Below are positions 18,801 through 26,918 of a stretch of DNA of 64,000 nt, one piece after another; the stretch's first letter is position 1; each line of letters begins with the position of its first letter. The position numbers and the translations under genes were made by a program. This stretch comes from Deferribacteres bacterium (lineage in GTDB: Bacteria; Zhuqueibacterota; Zhuqueibacteria; Zhuqueibacterales; Geothermadaptataceae), in NCBI GenBank assembly GCA_020633675.1, contig JACKDE010000008.1, positions 35,705 to 99,704 of the forward strand. The letters are read 5' to 3'. The notes beneath the pieces are model-generated. The model was given only the letters and a program-made list of their open reading frames with translations. It did no database searches and was not told the DNA's origin.

Positions 18801-19137
18801 CCGTCTGACGCAAAATGGCACGAAAAATCTAAGCTTTCTCGTAGCCATCTTTTTACTGGTGGGACTCGTATTTTCTGGAACAACTGGTATCGCAACCATT
18901 GGCTCGTGGCTCATCAGCGGTATGCTGATTGGTTTAGCGTTATGGGCAGTTTATCATTTTGTGTTGCGATTTGAGCCCGCAATGATACCTATAGCTGTGG
19001 CGACACTGGCGGTTTTCGCACAATTTAAGGGGATCGCACACAATGCGGTGCCGGGAGCGATCGTTGGAGCGGTTCTGGCTATCTTTCTGATTTGCACCTC
19101 AGCATTTCTATGGTTCAATGCCCTGGTGAAGAAATAG
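15811..19137 (+). CDS. CPBP-family intramembrane metalloprotease, internally duplicated
   Basis: 1108-residue polytopic membrane protein, far longer than ordinary CPBP (Abi/CAAX-like) proteases of 200-300 residues. The catalytic core lies near residues 400-540: Glu424-Glu425 in FWEEALFR, His465 in FGAGHANYP and His503 in LHFTFDVVW. Each half begins with an extracytoplasmic domain. LKMDREQALASARML (about 37) matches MKIDRQTAIAHGEKAL (about 616), and RHFVHIPEAF matches MRYVHVPEAW just before the next TM bundle. The second half has about eight TMs but no EExxxR or His motifs, so it is a catalytically empty duplicate. GAGGTGAG lies upstream of the start. It follows the SLATT gene by 177 nt and may be independent. 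Confidence 0.85.
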   Translation: MFRKPLFWGGLVAVSLACLLFAAKYFSQAFPLVTLDLKMDREQALASARMLAEQNYWAPDSFKQAASFGVDNEVQTYVELEAGGSPALAEMLQGDLFMPYQWHVRHFQQEQSNETHIYFTPSGQPYGFSEKLSEATDGASLQPDSARTIAETSAVADWQINFSDYTLIEQSQEIVSSGRVDHTFVYERPGVKIAEGSYRLRLVVGGDQLTELRHFVHIPEAFSRKYEEMRSANDTIAFGASMAMGLLYILGGCIIGLFFLLRQRWVQWRRAVHWGLFIAALQFLAGLNQLPLSWMMYDTALSTQTFLLQQIAASLANALLMAALLILSFIAAESLTRKAFPNQLQLWKLWSKDVAGSKTVLGMTIAGYLLVSVFFAYDVGLYLFSQNWLGWWTPSDMLFHPDALATYFPWLTSIAISAQAGFWEEALFRAVPIAGAALLGERFGQRKWWIAGAFILQAIVFGAGHANYPAQPAYARLVELILPSIGFGLIFLRFGLLPAVILHFTFDVVWFALPLFVADTPNAWINQVLVVALALLPLGVVLYRRLQAGAWKELPENIYNRAWSPPQIQAESQAETTPSLDAKGMTPIIKRAVFALGILGLISWVLLADFSTDAPPMKIDRQTAIAHGEKALLQKGIELGTKWKLLSTVDAPNNENDRFVWQTAGPEVYSNLLGTYLGPPYWRLRYVQFEGDVAARAEEYELHVDADGSVFRFVHKLPESQPGDSLDEAQARSVADSIVQASFGLQPSVLKFISSEPSKREARQDWLFTFADTTNSRLVEGEKRISVQISGREVTDAMRYVHVPEAWQRTQRNERTLPRIFEIGSIVVLVLLVIAGAILAMVHWSRKQFQVKSFFVIMASLFLLSVLNVFNNWPTLEMQFSTAQPYKNQAAIFVLGGLLSAVFMSAAVGLVVGLVHAWYQQTKQELSVQISGLAITVGVMIAGLFAVFASIKPATAPIWPDYSAAGAFVPLLPISLGPLSGFITRTAILLLVFVGLNRLTQNGTKNLSFLVAIFLLVGLVFSGTTGIATIGSWLISGMLIGLALWAVYHFVLRFEPAMIPIAVATLAVFAQFKGIAHNAVPGAIVGAVLAIFLICTSAFLWFNALVKK

Positions 19138-19247
19138 CTGCGGATTTCATGCATTCGGGATGCTTTGCGGGTACACACTCCAGAATTTATGTGCAGGTGG
19201 CGACTGAACCGAAATCGGGACTATTTTTGAAGTACTTATTTTTGATC

Positions 19248-19694
19248 ATGCGGCTCGGGCTGTTGATTTTGCAGAGAGTGTTTTATGTGTTGACAGCCGG
19301 CGAGTGGCCGCCCTTTGCCAGCGTTGCGGTGGTTGTTGAACGCGAAGGACGCTTTCTGATGATCAATCGCCGCGATGGGCGCGGCTATGGCTTGCCAGGG
19401 GGGTACATCAAACTTCATGAAACGGCCGAAGATGCGGCTATCCGTGAGGTCAAAGAAGAGACCGGCTACGATGTCCAACTCAAAGGTGTGCGCGATATTT
19501 TATCAGGAAAACGCAAAAGCACACGCGTACGTGCAGTCGATGTTGTTTTTAATGGCGAAGTCGTCGGTGGTGAAATGCAAGATTCGCTGGAAGGGAAATG
19601 CTACTGGGTCCAACTGGACGAAGTACGTGACCAGATCGCATTTGACTATTTGAAAGCCATCGAAGCTAAAAATAGCGTAGGTGCTCATTCCTGA
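19248..19694 (+). CDS. Nudix hydrolase
   Basis: Hydrolase of nucleoside diphosphates linked to another moiety. The Nudix box is complete: GGYIKLHETAEDAAIREVKE continuing ETGYD, matching Gx5Ex7REUxEExGU. The start is uncertain: the frame opens at 19092 inside the preceding protease gene. Met at 19248 gives a 148-residue protein of normal Nudix size with a hydrophobic first helix (LGLLILQRVFYVL) that may be a membrane anchor or an amphipathic extension. No strong ribosome site is visible for any candidate. The substrate is unknown. Confidence 0.82.
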   Translation: MRLGLLILQRVFYVLTAGEWPPFASVAVVVEREGRFLMINRRDGRGYGLPGGYIKLHETAEDAAIREVKEETGYDVQLKGVRDILSGKRKSTRVRAVDVVFNGEVVGGEMQDSLEGKCYWVQLDEVRDQIAFDYLKAIEAKNSVGAHS

Positions 19695-19736
19695 GCAAGG
19701 GAAAATAAAAATCCTGCCAAAACGCCTTCGATACGA

Positions 19737-20645
19737 TCATCTTTCGTTAACCGTGCTTAAATACTGCTGAAATTTTTTCCCATCCAACTCTTTCATCATT
19801 ATCCTAAGATGGACTGCTTTGTTGCCTGAAGGATCGGATTGATCACACAGTACCAGCAAGGCAAATCTTAAATGCTTTTCATAAGGCGTCAACGCCAGGT
19901 TTGGATCATACCTTTTGAGATTATCCTCAAGCATTTTTTGAATGTAGCGGTTAGACGGCGGGACGTAGATCAGCTCATCCTGCCAGGCGGCGAACGGCCA
20001 GCTGCCGTACGCGATCTGCAAATTGTACTGCTTGAGCAGGCTCTGAAATCGTGTTTTTAGCCTGCGATGCTGAAAAACAGACCAGTCGACATCGAATGGA
20101 TTGCTGGCAAGCAGACGCAGGTATCCTAAATTGGCTTCGCGTGCATGACTGGTTGCCAGCGCGGCATCGCCAAAATAGCCCCAATAACGAGCCGGCAGAG
20201 GCGATTCGTCATCACTGAGCTGTTGTGTCAGGCTTTGCCGTGCTGCTTCAAACTGATTGGCGTGCATGTAACACGCACTGATATGAAAGCAGATATCGCC
20301 GTGCTGTAGAACACCACTTGCATCAAAAGCTTCAATATCCAGCAGACGCCGGGCAAAAACCTCGAACAAGACTTTCTGCAATGCATTCGCTTCAGCAGCA
20401 AATGTCTGCTCCTGGTGCAGCATTTCCCACAAACTGACCATCTGCGCCGCTGGCGTTGTTATGTTGAATTGATTGGCAAGGCAGAATTGCGCCGCTTCGA
20501 AATAGACACGGTTGTTGGGGATATCCGCACTTAAATCACGTGCTTGTTGTAAATAATCAAGCGCACGAGAAAATTCGAATTTTTTCAAACAGGCAATGCC
20601 CTGTTCCTGCAGTGGAAAGGCATCAGAGAAGAGATTCGTTTGCAT
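19737..20645 (-). CDS. TPR-like helical protein, unknown function
   Basis: 302-residue soluble protein with no signal peptide. The N-terminal half is a helical repeat with TPR-like spacing (KKFEFSRALDYLQQARDLSA near residue 20, ISACYMHANQFEAARQSL near 125). The C-terminal half has a distinct conserved-looking stretch (YGSWPFAAWQDELIYVPPSNR). No catalytic motif is recognised. The start at 20645 has no clear ribosome site. Neighbours are a convergent Nudix gene and an upstream barrel protein, which do not indicate a role. Confidence 0.6.
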   Translation of the reverse strand: MQTNLFSDAFPLQEQGIACLKKFEFSRALDYLQQARDLSADIPNNRVYFEAAQFCLANQFNITTPAAQMVSLWEMLHQEQTFAAEANALQKVLFEVFARRLLDIEAFDASGVLQHGDICFHISACYMHANQFEAARQSLTQQLSDDESPLPARYWGYFGDAALATSHAREANLGYLRLLASNPFDVDWSVFQHRRLKTRFQSLLKQYNLQIAYGSWPFAAWQDELIYVPPSNRYIQKMLEDNLKRYDPNLALTPYEKHLRFALLVLCDQSDPSGNKAVHLRIMMKELDGKKFQQYLSTVNER

Positions 20646-20787
20646 GTTATGAATTCATAGCGTTTTGGACTTATCCTGCTTTCCCCTGGCTGGATGATAT
20701 TGCTGGCCGGACAAAAATGCAAATGAAAGAAGATGAGTGGATGCTGGAAATGGAAAACCAAATGGACCTGCCGGAGTCTGCTTACCG

Positions 20788-22464
20788 CTATAGCCGGGTT
20801 TCCATGCGCAGTTCAATACCTTCAAAGTCGAGCACCTCGACGCAGAAGCCGTGATCGCAGTAGGTGCCGCTCCGGCGCTTGCCGGCAAAAAGCTGAAGGT
20901 TGTGGCGAAAAGATGGCTGCCAGCCAACTGTAGCGCTGAGCAGGTAGTCGGCGGATTTTTCTGCTTCATTCAATACATCCGGATCCTGGGTGCGCTCAAT
21001 GGAAAAAGCAAAGCTGAAGCTCCGAATATCCTGCACTTTCAGGCTAAGATATTGATTGCGAAAATAGCGGCCGAATTCAGGCTGAATGCCCTGCATTTGT
21101 AGATCCAAAGCAAGGGTGGTACCTCTTTCAAGGTGATAGGATGTCAGCATGCCGCCGGTTATTCTTTCCAGCTCGCCAACTTGGGTATCCTGACCAGAAT
21201 CGATGAAAAACTGTGATGACCACAAATTGCCGCGGAACTCAAACGCAAGGTAGCGTTCCTGAAAAAGCTGTCTGATACCAAAATCGAAAAAGTTACGCGC
21301 CAGACTGTAGTTGGCAACAATGCGTGTTTGCCTGCCTGGCGCGTAAAACGCTTCGATTTGATAGCCTGTCTCGGATTCAGCTTCAAGCGTGTGGGTAGCG
21401 CGATTGAGCAGGAATTCGCTGCTCTCGCGAATTCCGGGCGGTGGATCATTAAAAATGAGATTGAAATCGTTGTAGTCCTTGTACTCAAGACTCAATCCCA
21501 GTTTGCCGTAGGTGAAATTCCCGGAGCTATAGAAGCCGTGTGGCACGTCCGCACCTAAATTGCCAAATTGGTCGGCACCCTGACGAGTGGCATATTCCAT
21601 ATAAAATTCTGCCGAGGCATTTTCAATGCCGGTTTTTTTAAGCACATCCCAGGCATTCCATTGCATAAATCTCGTGGCGTATGCAGCCTGTCTTTTAATG
21701 CTGAGGCTTACATCAAACGGATCAGCGACCTCGTTGCGGTGCTCCAGATAAGCGCCACCGAGCGACACTCCAGCAGGAAGCGCTACGTCCACCTCGACGC
21801 CACTGAGCCGACCGACATAGCGCTCAACAATGCGGTTATCTGGCTGTTGCAAGGGATCAACCGGTTTGGCGTTCAATAGCTTGATCGTCCAGGCTCCGGG
21901 CTGCAGCACCAGCAACTGCCCCGAAAAATCTTGAATAATGCGCTTCTGGTTGCGGGAAATCAACCCTTCATAAATGAATCCCGGCAATTCGAAGCCACGC
22001 AATAAGATGCCCTTGCCAAAAATTTCATAGTAATTGCCAATTCGTGCTTTGCCCCAGTCCCAACGGACTTCCGCATACAGTTGGCTGAAATGCGCGTAGC
22101 GTTCCTGCAGTGGTGCGCCAAGGTCGCGCAAACCGGGTGCGTTAAAGCCCTGCGCACGTGCACCGAACAGCAAATAGTCAGCCTGGTATTCAGCGTGCAC
22201 ATCGCTGTAAAACGAGAGTTGACGATCTTCTTTCTGAAAAGATTGAAAGCGCTTGCCCTGACGCACAGTGGACAACGTGTTGACACTGGGTTGGGCATTT
22301 GCGCTTTGGTGAGCAGAGATGGTGATGCAAAAAAACAAAAGCCATGCTGCCTTGGGGATGACAGATTGGCTTTTTGGATGCCATAAGTATTTGATGCAGC
22401 AGGCTCCTGTAATTTGAGTTTGAACAGAAAATGATGAACGAAATTTATTTGTGCGTATCGGCAT
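20788..22464 (-). CDS. Outer-membrane beta-barrel protein, unknown function
   Basis: About 558-residue exported protein. A hydrophobic stretch (AAWLLFFCITISAHQSANA) ending in an Ala-x-Ala-like site appears around residue 40-55 of the longest frame, so the true start is unclear. ATG 22464 and 22494 both lie inside the upstream thioredoxin gene. The mature protein has alternating amphipathic strands throughout (SFYSDVHAEYQADYLLFGARA, WDWGKARIGNYYEIFGKGI), with aromatic girdles and a C-terminal ELRMETRL strand, as in DUF6029-like porin-type proteins. It overlaps the end of the TlpA-like gene, so the two are translationally coupled. Confidence 0.72.
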   Translation of the reverse strand: MPIRTNKFRSSFSVQTQITGACCIKYLWHPKSQSVIPKAAWLLFFCITISAHQSANAQPSVNTLSTVRQGKRFQSFQKEDRQLSFYSDVHAEYQADYLLFGARAQGFNAPGLRDLGAPLQERYAHFSQLYAEVRWDWGKARIGNYYEIFGKGILLRGFELPGFIYEGLISRNQKRIIQDFSGQLLVLQPGAWTIKLLNAKPVDPLQQPDNRIVERYVGRLSGVEVDVALPAGVSLGGAYLEHRNEVADPFDVSLSIKRQAAYATRFMQWNAWDVLKKTGIENASAEFYMEYATRQGADQFGNLGADVPHGFYSSGNFTYGKLGLSLEYKDYNDFNLIFNDPPPGIRESSEFLLNRATHTLEAESETGYQIEAFYAPGRQTRIVANYSLARNFFDFGIRQLFQERYLAFEFRGNLWSSQFFIDSGQDTQVGELERITGGMLTSYHLERGTTLALDLQMQGIQPEFGRYFRNQYLSLKVQDIRSFSFAFSIERTQDPDVLNEAEKSADYLLSATVGWQPSFRHNLQLFAGKRRSGTYCDHGFCVEVLDFEGIELRMETRL

Positions 22465-22948
22465 TCTGAAGCAGTTCTGCCAGTTTTTCATCAAGCTCTT
22501 TCAACTTGCTGGCTGAGTAGCCGGCGTGTGTGGAAATGATTTCACCGTTTTTCGCAATCAGCAAAGTCGTTGGTAGCGCAAAAACCCGGAACTGTCGCAT
22601 GACATCATTGTTCAAATCGATCAAAATCGGGAAGCTGATGTCGAAACTATTTACGAAGGGCTTAATCTTCGCCCGGTTTCGCGGCCCGTCGGTGTTAATT
22701 CCGACCACAGTTAATCCCTGCTTCTTGTATTTTTTGTAGAGTTGTTCAAATTCAGGAAAGGCTTTTATGCAGGGCTTGCACCAGGTTGCCCAAAAGTCCA
22801 GCACGACCGGGCCCTTTTGAAGCAAGTCATCAAGTTCAACCTGCTGGTTTTGTAAGTCGGGAAGTTTGAAGTTTTTGGCTTTCTTGTCCGCAAATCCAAA
22901 TGCAGTGAACGTGATCAACACTGCCAGCAAAAAGTACCTTGTTTTCAT
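22445..22948 (-). CDS. TlpA-family thioredoxin-like protein
   Basis: Exported thiol-disulfide protein. From Met at 22948, preceded by TGAGGAAAAC, it begins with a signal peptide MKTRYFLLAVLITFTAFGFA; the longer frame to 22999 is rejected for that reason. The thioredoxin active site is FWATWCKPC (Cys57-Cys60), and the AhpC/TSA-like strand VVGINTDGPRNRAKI and cis-Pro region VFALPTTLLI follow. Such proteins reduce or oxidise periplasmic cysteines, for example in cytochrome c maturation. It overlaps the start of the downstream barrel protein, suggesting a joint envelope role. Confidence 0.9.
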   Translation of the reverse strand: MKTRYFLLAVLITFTAFGFADKKAKNFKLPDLQNQQVELDDLLQKGPVVLDFWATWCKPCIKAFPEFEQLYKKYKKQGLTVVGINTDGPRNRAKIKPFVNSFDISFPILIDLNNDVMRQFRVFALPTTLLIAKNGEIISTHAGYSASKLKELDEKLAELLQNADTHK

Positions 22949-23471
22949 GTTTTCCTCATTTTCGCTGATGTTCACACGGCATCTTTTGTAAAAATGCACT
23001 GTGCGCTCATCTTTTTAACCGGCTGCACCAACCTATTATTCCATCTGATTTTTTCGGAATCTTGCCCCTATCGCGGTTAAATATGGCCATGCCTGGCATC
23101 AGGCATGCAGATACGCATGGATTGTGCAAGCGCTTTGAAACAAATTTTGCACCGCTTTGTTCAGACACGCGGCTGAAAGTAAAAAATCAGCCGGGTAAAG
23201 GCAAGGCAGTTTTCAGTTCAATGCGACGACCTGTGATGAAGGATGTCATGATCATGAGCTGCACAACAGGATATGGTCTGAAATTTTGCATGATTTTAAG
23301 CTTGCGTTTCGCCTGAAATTTTCATAAAAATGCATTTCCTGCGCTCAGCCAATGCGGCTGTTGCTGAATTTGCGCTTCGTGAACACTCCAGCGCAATCAC
23401 CTTTTAAATCCAGGCGCTAATGAATGCGCAACACATGTCACTTGATGGGCAAAAATGAATGGGAGGTTCCA
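22949..23471. other. Intergenic region between the TlpA-like and M28 genes, no gene seen
   Basis: About 520 nt separating divergent transcription units. An 84-codon open frame at 23062-23316 has no recognisable protein features or ribosome site and is not called. The region presumably holds both promoters; no clear consensus pair was identified. The last 15 nt carry the GGGAGG ribosome site of the peptidase gene. Confidence 0.6.
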
Positions 23472-25124
23472 TTGAAAAAGTCGTTTCATCATGTCTCTTT
23501 GCTGGTTGCGATGCTGATGCTCGCATCTTGTTCTCCAAAAACCGTTCAGCAGGCTCCGCCATCCGGTGGTGTTGCTTCAATTTCCGAAAAAGATTTGTAC
23601 CACCACATGTCCTTCCTTGCTTCAGACGAAATGCAGGGTCGTGATACGGGCGACCAATCTCTGGAAATTGCAGCGCGGTACATCGCGACTGAGTTGGAAA
23701 AATTATACCTGACTCCAGTAGGGGATGATAGTACGTACTTCCAGCGCTATACGCTCGAAAAACAAGCAGTCTCTCCATCCAGTTCGATGTCAGTTTCTGT
23801 TGATGGAATAGAAACGACCTTTGAGTTCGGGAAGCAATTCGTTTCACTGCCGATGGGTGGCGGTGGCGGTAGCCAGGCCATCGAAGGCGAAGTGGTTTTC
23901 GCTGGCTATGGCATTTATGCACCGGACTTTGGATATGATTCCTACCAAGGCATTGGCGCTAAGGACAAAATTGTTGTTATCATGGGATCCGAGCCAAAAA
24001 ATGAGGAAGGCAATAGCATTTTTGACAGCACCAAAGCGACAAGCCAGTTTGCTCAATTCCCAGCAAAAATGCAAGCTGCCATGGCTTCTGGCGCTAAGGC
24101 TTTTATTTTCGTGTCTGCACCCGGCGATGATGATGAAAGGGCTAATGCACAGTTTGAACAAATTGCAAATTTCATGAAAAAACCACGCTTTAAGCTTCCG
24201 GGCGGGCCGGCTCAGGGCATGGGTGGCAATGCGCTCGCAATGTTCGCCAAGCCCGAACTCGCTGATGCTCTGCTTGCAGGAACCGGCAAAACGCTGGCAG
24301 ACATTCACGCTGAACTCAAATCGCAGAAAAAGCCGCAACCACTGCTGCTGGAAAATGTCAACGCCAAAATAAATGTTGAAGTTGAAGATACAGAAATTGA
24401 GGTGCCCAACGTCCTGGCTTTGCTGGAAGGCAGCGATCCAGTTCTTAAAAATGAGGTGGTTGTCTACACCGCACATTTCGACCATGTCGGCACCAACGAA
24501 AAGGGCGAGATTTTTAATGGGGCCGATGATGATGGTTCCGGCACGACTGCTCTGCTTGAAATTGCTGAAGCTTACGCGCTGAACAACGAACGCCCCAAGC
24601 GAAGTGTTTTATTTTTGTGGGTTTCCGGAGAGGAAAAAGGATTGCTCGGTTCGCGCTATTATTCGGAGAATCCGAAGATCGCCATGGAGCAAACTGTCGC
24701 AAATATCAACATGGACATGGTGGGGCGGGTGCGCGCCGTGGACGACACCAGCAAGGCCAATGAAATGCTTTGTCTTGCCAAAGACCTTTTTGTGGTTGGC
24801 GGCCATCAGAGCAGTGAGTTGAAAAAACTCAATGAACTGGCCGCTCAGGAGGTCGGCATCAACATCGACTATAGCCTGAACGATTTAAATCATCCACAGC
24901 GGATCTATTATCGCAGTGATCATTACAACTTTGCTCGCAAAGGCGTACCGGTGCTGTTTTATACCACCGGTCTCCACGTCGATTATCACAAAGCAACCGA
25001 CACACCGGACAAGATCAGCTATACAAAAATCAAGGACGTTGCCTCTATGGGGTATGTGGCTGGCTGGAAGGTGGCCAATCAGGAGAAGCGCATTGTGGTC
25101 GATAATCCCCTGGAACTCAATTGA
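23472..25124 (+). CDS. M28-family metallopeptidase lipoprotein with PA domain
   Basis: Secreted zinc aminopeptidase/carboxypeptidase-like enzyme of about 550 residues. The start is TTG at 23472, chosen because GGGAGG lies 6 nt upstream and the product then begins MKKSFHHVSLLVAMLMLASC, a lipoprotein signal with Cys20. A PA-type inserted domain occupies the middle (EGEVVFAGYGIYAP...). Di-zinc ligands and catalytic residues of M28 are visible: TAHFDHVG (His), GADDDGSG (Asp), SGEEKGLLGS (Glu-Glu), NINMDMVGR (Asp) and YRSDHYNFARKGVP (His). It probably digests peptides outside the cytoplasm. The next gene begins 49 nt later and may be co-transcribed. Confidence 0.93.
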   Translation: MKKSFHHVSLLVAMLMLASCSPKTVQQAPPSGGVASISEKDLYHHMSFLASDEMQGRDTGDQSLEIAARYIATELEKLYLTPVGDDSTYFQRYTLEKQAVSPSSSMSVSVDGIETTFEFGKQFVSLPMGGGGGSQAIEGEVVFAGYGIYAPDFGYDSYQGIGAKDKIVVIMGSEPKNEEGNSIFDSTKATSQFAQFPAKMQAAMASGAKAFIFVSAPGDDDERANAQFEQIANFMKKPRFKLPGGPAQGMGGNALAMFAKPELADALLAGTGKTLADIHAELKSQKKPQPLLLENVNAKINVEVEDTEIEVPNVLALLEGSDPVLKNEVVVYTAHFDHVGTNEKGEIFNGADDDGSGTTALLEIAEAYALNNERPKRSVLFLWVSGEEKGLLGSRYYSENPKIAMEQTVANINMDMVGRVRAVDDTSKANEMLCLAKDLFVVGGHQSSELKKLNELAAQEVGINIDYSLNDLNHPQRIYYRSDHYNFARKGVPVLFYTTGLHVDYHKATDTPDKISYTKIKDVASMGYVAGWKVANQEKRIVVDNPLELN

Positions 25125-25173
25125 AACAATCCTTAAAGCAATCGCGTAGGTAAGCTCCACAAAGGAAAGCAGA

Positions 25174-26430
25174 TTGTCAATGAGGGTGCTGATGCAAAAA
25201 TATAGCTTTGTTTTGATCGCTTCGTTTTGCTTGTTCGGATTCGTTCTGACGGCTGCGGCGCAAAATCAAAACCGGATTTTCGGACGTATCACGACGGTTG
25301 ACGGCGAGGAATTCACCGGTCTCATCCGCTGGGACAAGAATGAAGCAACCTGGGTCGATATCCTGAACGGTTCGAAGGAAATCTCTAAGGAAAACATCCG
25401 CGAGGCCCGTCGGCAACTTCGGGAAAAGTCTCCGGAGAAGAGCTTCTGGAGCATTCCTTTCGGGCGTAAACGTTCCTCGCGCGACTGGCCAGATGCCTCG
25501 CTGTCCGGAATACGTTTTGGGCATTTGGCAGCACTGGAGCCAACAGGCCGTAACCGTGCGCGGCTTACGTTGAAATCTGGCGATACAATCGAATTCATGA
25601 ATGGCAGTACGGATATTGGCACTGACAATCGCGGGATTGTGATTGAAGATGATCGCGATGGCGAAATTCGCTTTGGCTGGCGCGATATCAGCCGAGTTGA
25701 ATTTATGGACAGCAAATCGGATCAGCAGTCACGTTTTGGCGAATCACTTTATGGAACGTTGACAACCCGGCATGGCTACAGCTTCACCGGTCTGGTCTGC
25801 TGGGATGTCGACGAGGCTTTCACCACCGATGTGCTCGATGGTTCAGAACGAGGGCGCAAGCGCAAAGTTCGCTTTGCGGACATCGTCTGGATCGAGCGCC
25901 ATAGTTCCAGGAGCGCAGCGCTGATGCTCAAATCCGGCGCGGAGTTGGTGTTACGGGGCTCCAATGATGTCGATGAAGGCAACCGTGGTATTATCGTGTC
26001 GGATCCCGGTTTTGGGCAGGTGATGGTGAAGTGGGACGATTTCAAAAGACTTGAATTCCAACCGGTACAGTCAAGCTTTTCCTTCACCGACTTCGATGGC
26101 GGCAAACGCATTCGTGGCACGGTATATAGCAGTCAGGGTGAAGCTTTTACCGGCACAGTTCGCTGGGATAACGATGAAGCATTCACCTGGGAATTGCTGA
26201 ATGGCGAGCTGGATAAAATGGTTTTCGATATTGAATTCGGAAAAATCAAGATGATCCAAAAAGAGTCATCTGATGCGGCACGTATTACCTTGTCGGATGG
26301 CAGGGAACTCCTGCTCACCGGCTCAAATGATGTCAATGAAGGCAATCGGGGCATTTTCATCCAGACGGCTGGTGGCGAAATTTTTGTTGTCGATTGGGAT
26401 GATTTCGATCGGGCAGTATTCGAGCGCTAA
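25174..26430 (+). CDS. Secreted protein of three internal repeats, unknown function
   Basis: 418-residue exported protein: signal peptide (YSFVLIASFCLFGFVLTAAAQ), then three homologous units beginning near residues 34, 192 and 313. Each unit runs G-x-[VIL]-x-T-x-x-G-x-x-F-T-G-x-[VIL]-x-W-D-x-[DN]-E-A. It then has LKSG and (in units 2 and 3) GSNDVxEGNRGI, and ends in a WDDF-R/K-EF-like strand. Unit 1 carries an insertion of about 40 residues. The pattern suggests a repeated small beta-barrel. No enzyme motif is evident. The start is TTG 25174 (AAGGA 7 nt upstream) or ATG 25180. It sits between the M28 peptidase and a terminator, probably in one operon. Confidence 0.75.
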   Translation: MSMRVLMQKYSFVLIASFCLFGFVLTAAAQNQNRIFGRITTVDGEEFTGLIRWDKNEATWVDILNGSKEISKENIREARRQLREKSPEKSFWSIPFGRKRSSRDWPDASLSGIRFGHLAALEPTGRNRARLTLKSGDTIEFMNGSTDIGTDNRGIVIEDDRDGEIRFGWRDISRVEFMDSKSDQQSRFGESLYGTLTTRHGYSFTGLVCWDVDEAFTTDVLDGSERGRKRKVRFADIVWIERHSSRSAALMLKSGAELVLRGSNDVDEGNRGIIVSDPGFGQVMVKWDDFKRLEFQPVQSSFSFTDFDGGKRIRGTVYSSQGEAFTGTVRWDNDEAFTWELLNGELDKMVFDIEFGKIKMIQKESSDAARITLSDGRELLLTGSNDVNEGNRGIFIQTAGGEIFVVDWDDFDRAVFER

Positions 26431-26455
26431 ATCTAAAGAAATATGTGTTTCAAAC

Positions 26456-26491
26456 AAAAAGGCGTTGTCGTGATTGCGACAGCGCCTTTTT
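26456..26491 (+). terminator. Rho-independent terminator after the three-repeat protein
   Basis: AAAAAGGCGTTGTCG is followed by a six-base loop and CGACAGCGCCTTTTT, a 15-bp stem with one G-T pair ending in a T-run, 26 nt after the stop. It closes the M28/three-repeat operon. Confidence 0.88.
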
Positions 26492-26918
26492 ATTTTTGGA
26501 ACGAAATGAACAAGTTGATGTTTAATTTTTGAACTGATTTGAATTCAACTGGTCTGATGGATGTAAAACCAGGCATTTTCCAGTGCACGGCTTGAAGTTG
26601 ATTTAACACTTCTAAAGCACAAGGGTAAATATGAAGGTGTGCGTATTTATTGAAGATCCAGAATTTATCTGTCGCAGTTATTTTAAACTATTGTGAAATA
26701 AACACAAATTTTCTATGTTTATAGTTATTTGAGAATAGCGAAATCATCTGTTTTTCAGAGATCAGCTTTGCCCTGACATGCTGAAGAAATTCCATGCAGC
26801 ATGTTTAAGGCCAAGATGATTGATGACTGTGTTCGCTCCAGCTTTGGGGATGCTCGGCGATGCACCTTGAGAATCTATAGCTGTTCAGGACTCTGTTACC
26901 CACTCAGGGAGGTACTGC
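26492..26918. other. A/T-rich intergenic region upstream of the TolB-like fusion gene
   Basis: About 430 nt with no credible coding frame on either strand. It is A/T-rich in the centre (26630-26760). The final 20 nt contain an AGGGAGG ribosome site for the gene at 26919. No convincing promoter pair could be fixed by eye. Confidence 0.5.

Noticed and set aside
22190..22384. Alternative 64-codon frame overlapping the barrel protein's N-terminus, suggesting a frameshift in its signal peptide
   Set aside because: The barrel frame itself contains a plausible signal peptide, so no frameshift is needed; the start codon remains uncertain.
23062..23316. 84-codon plus-strand frame between the TlpA-like and M28 genes
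   Set aside because: No ribosome site, Met-rich random-looking translation, no family recalled.
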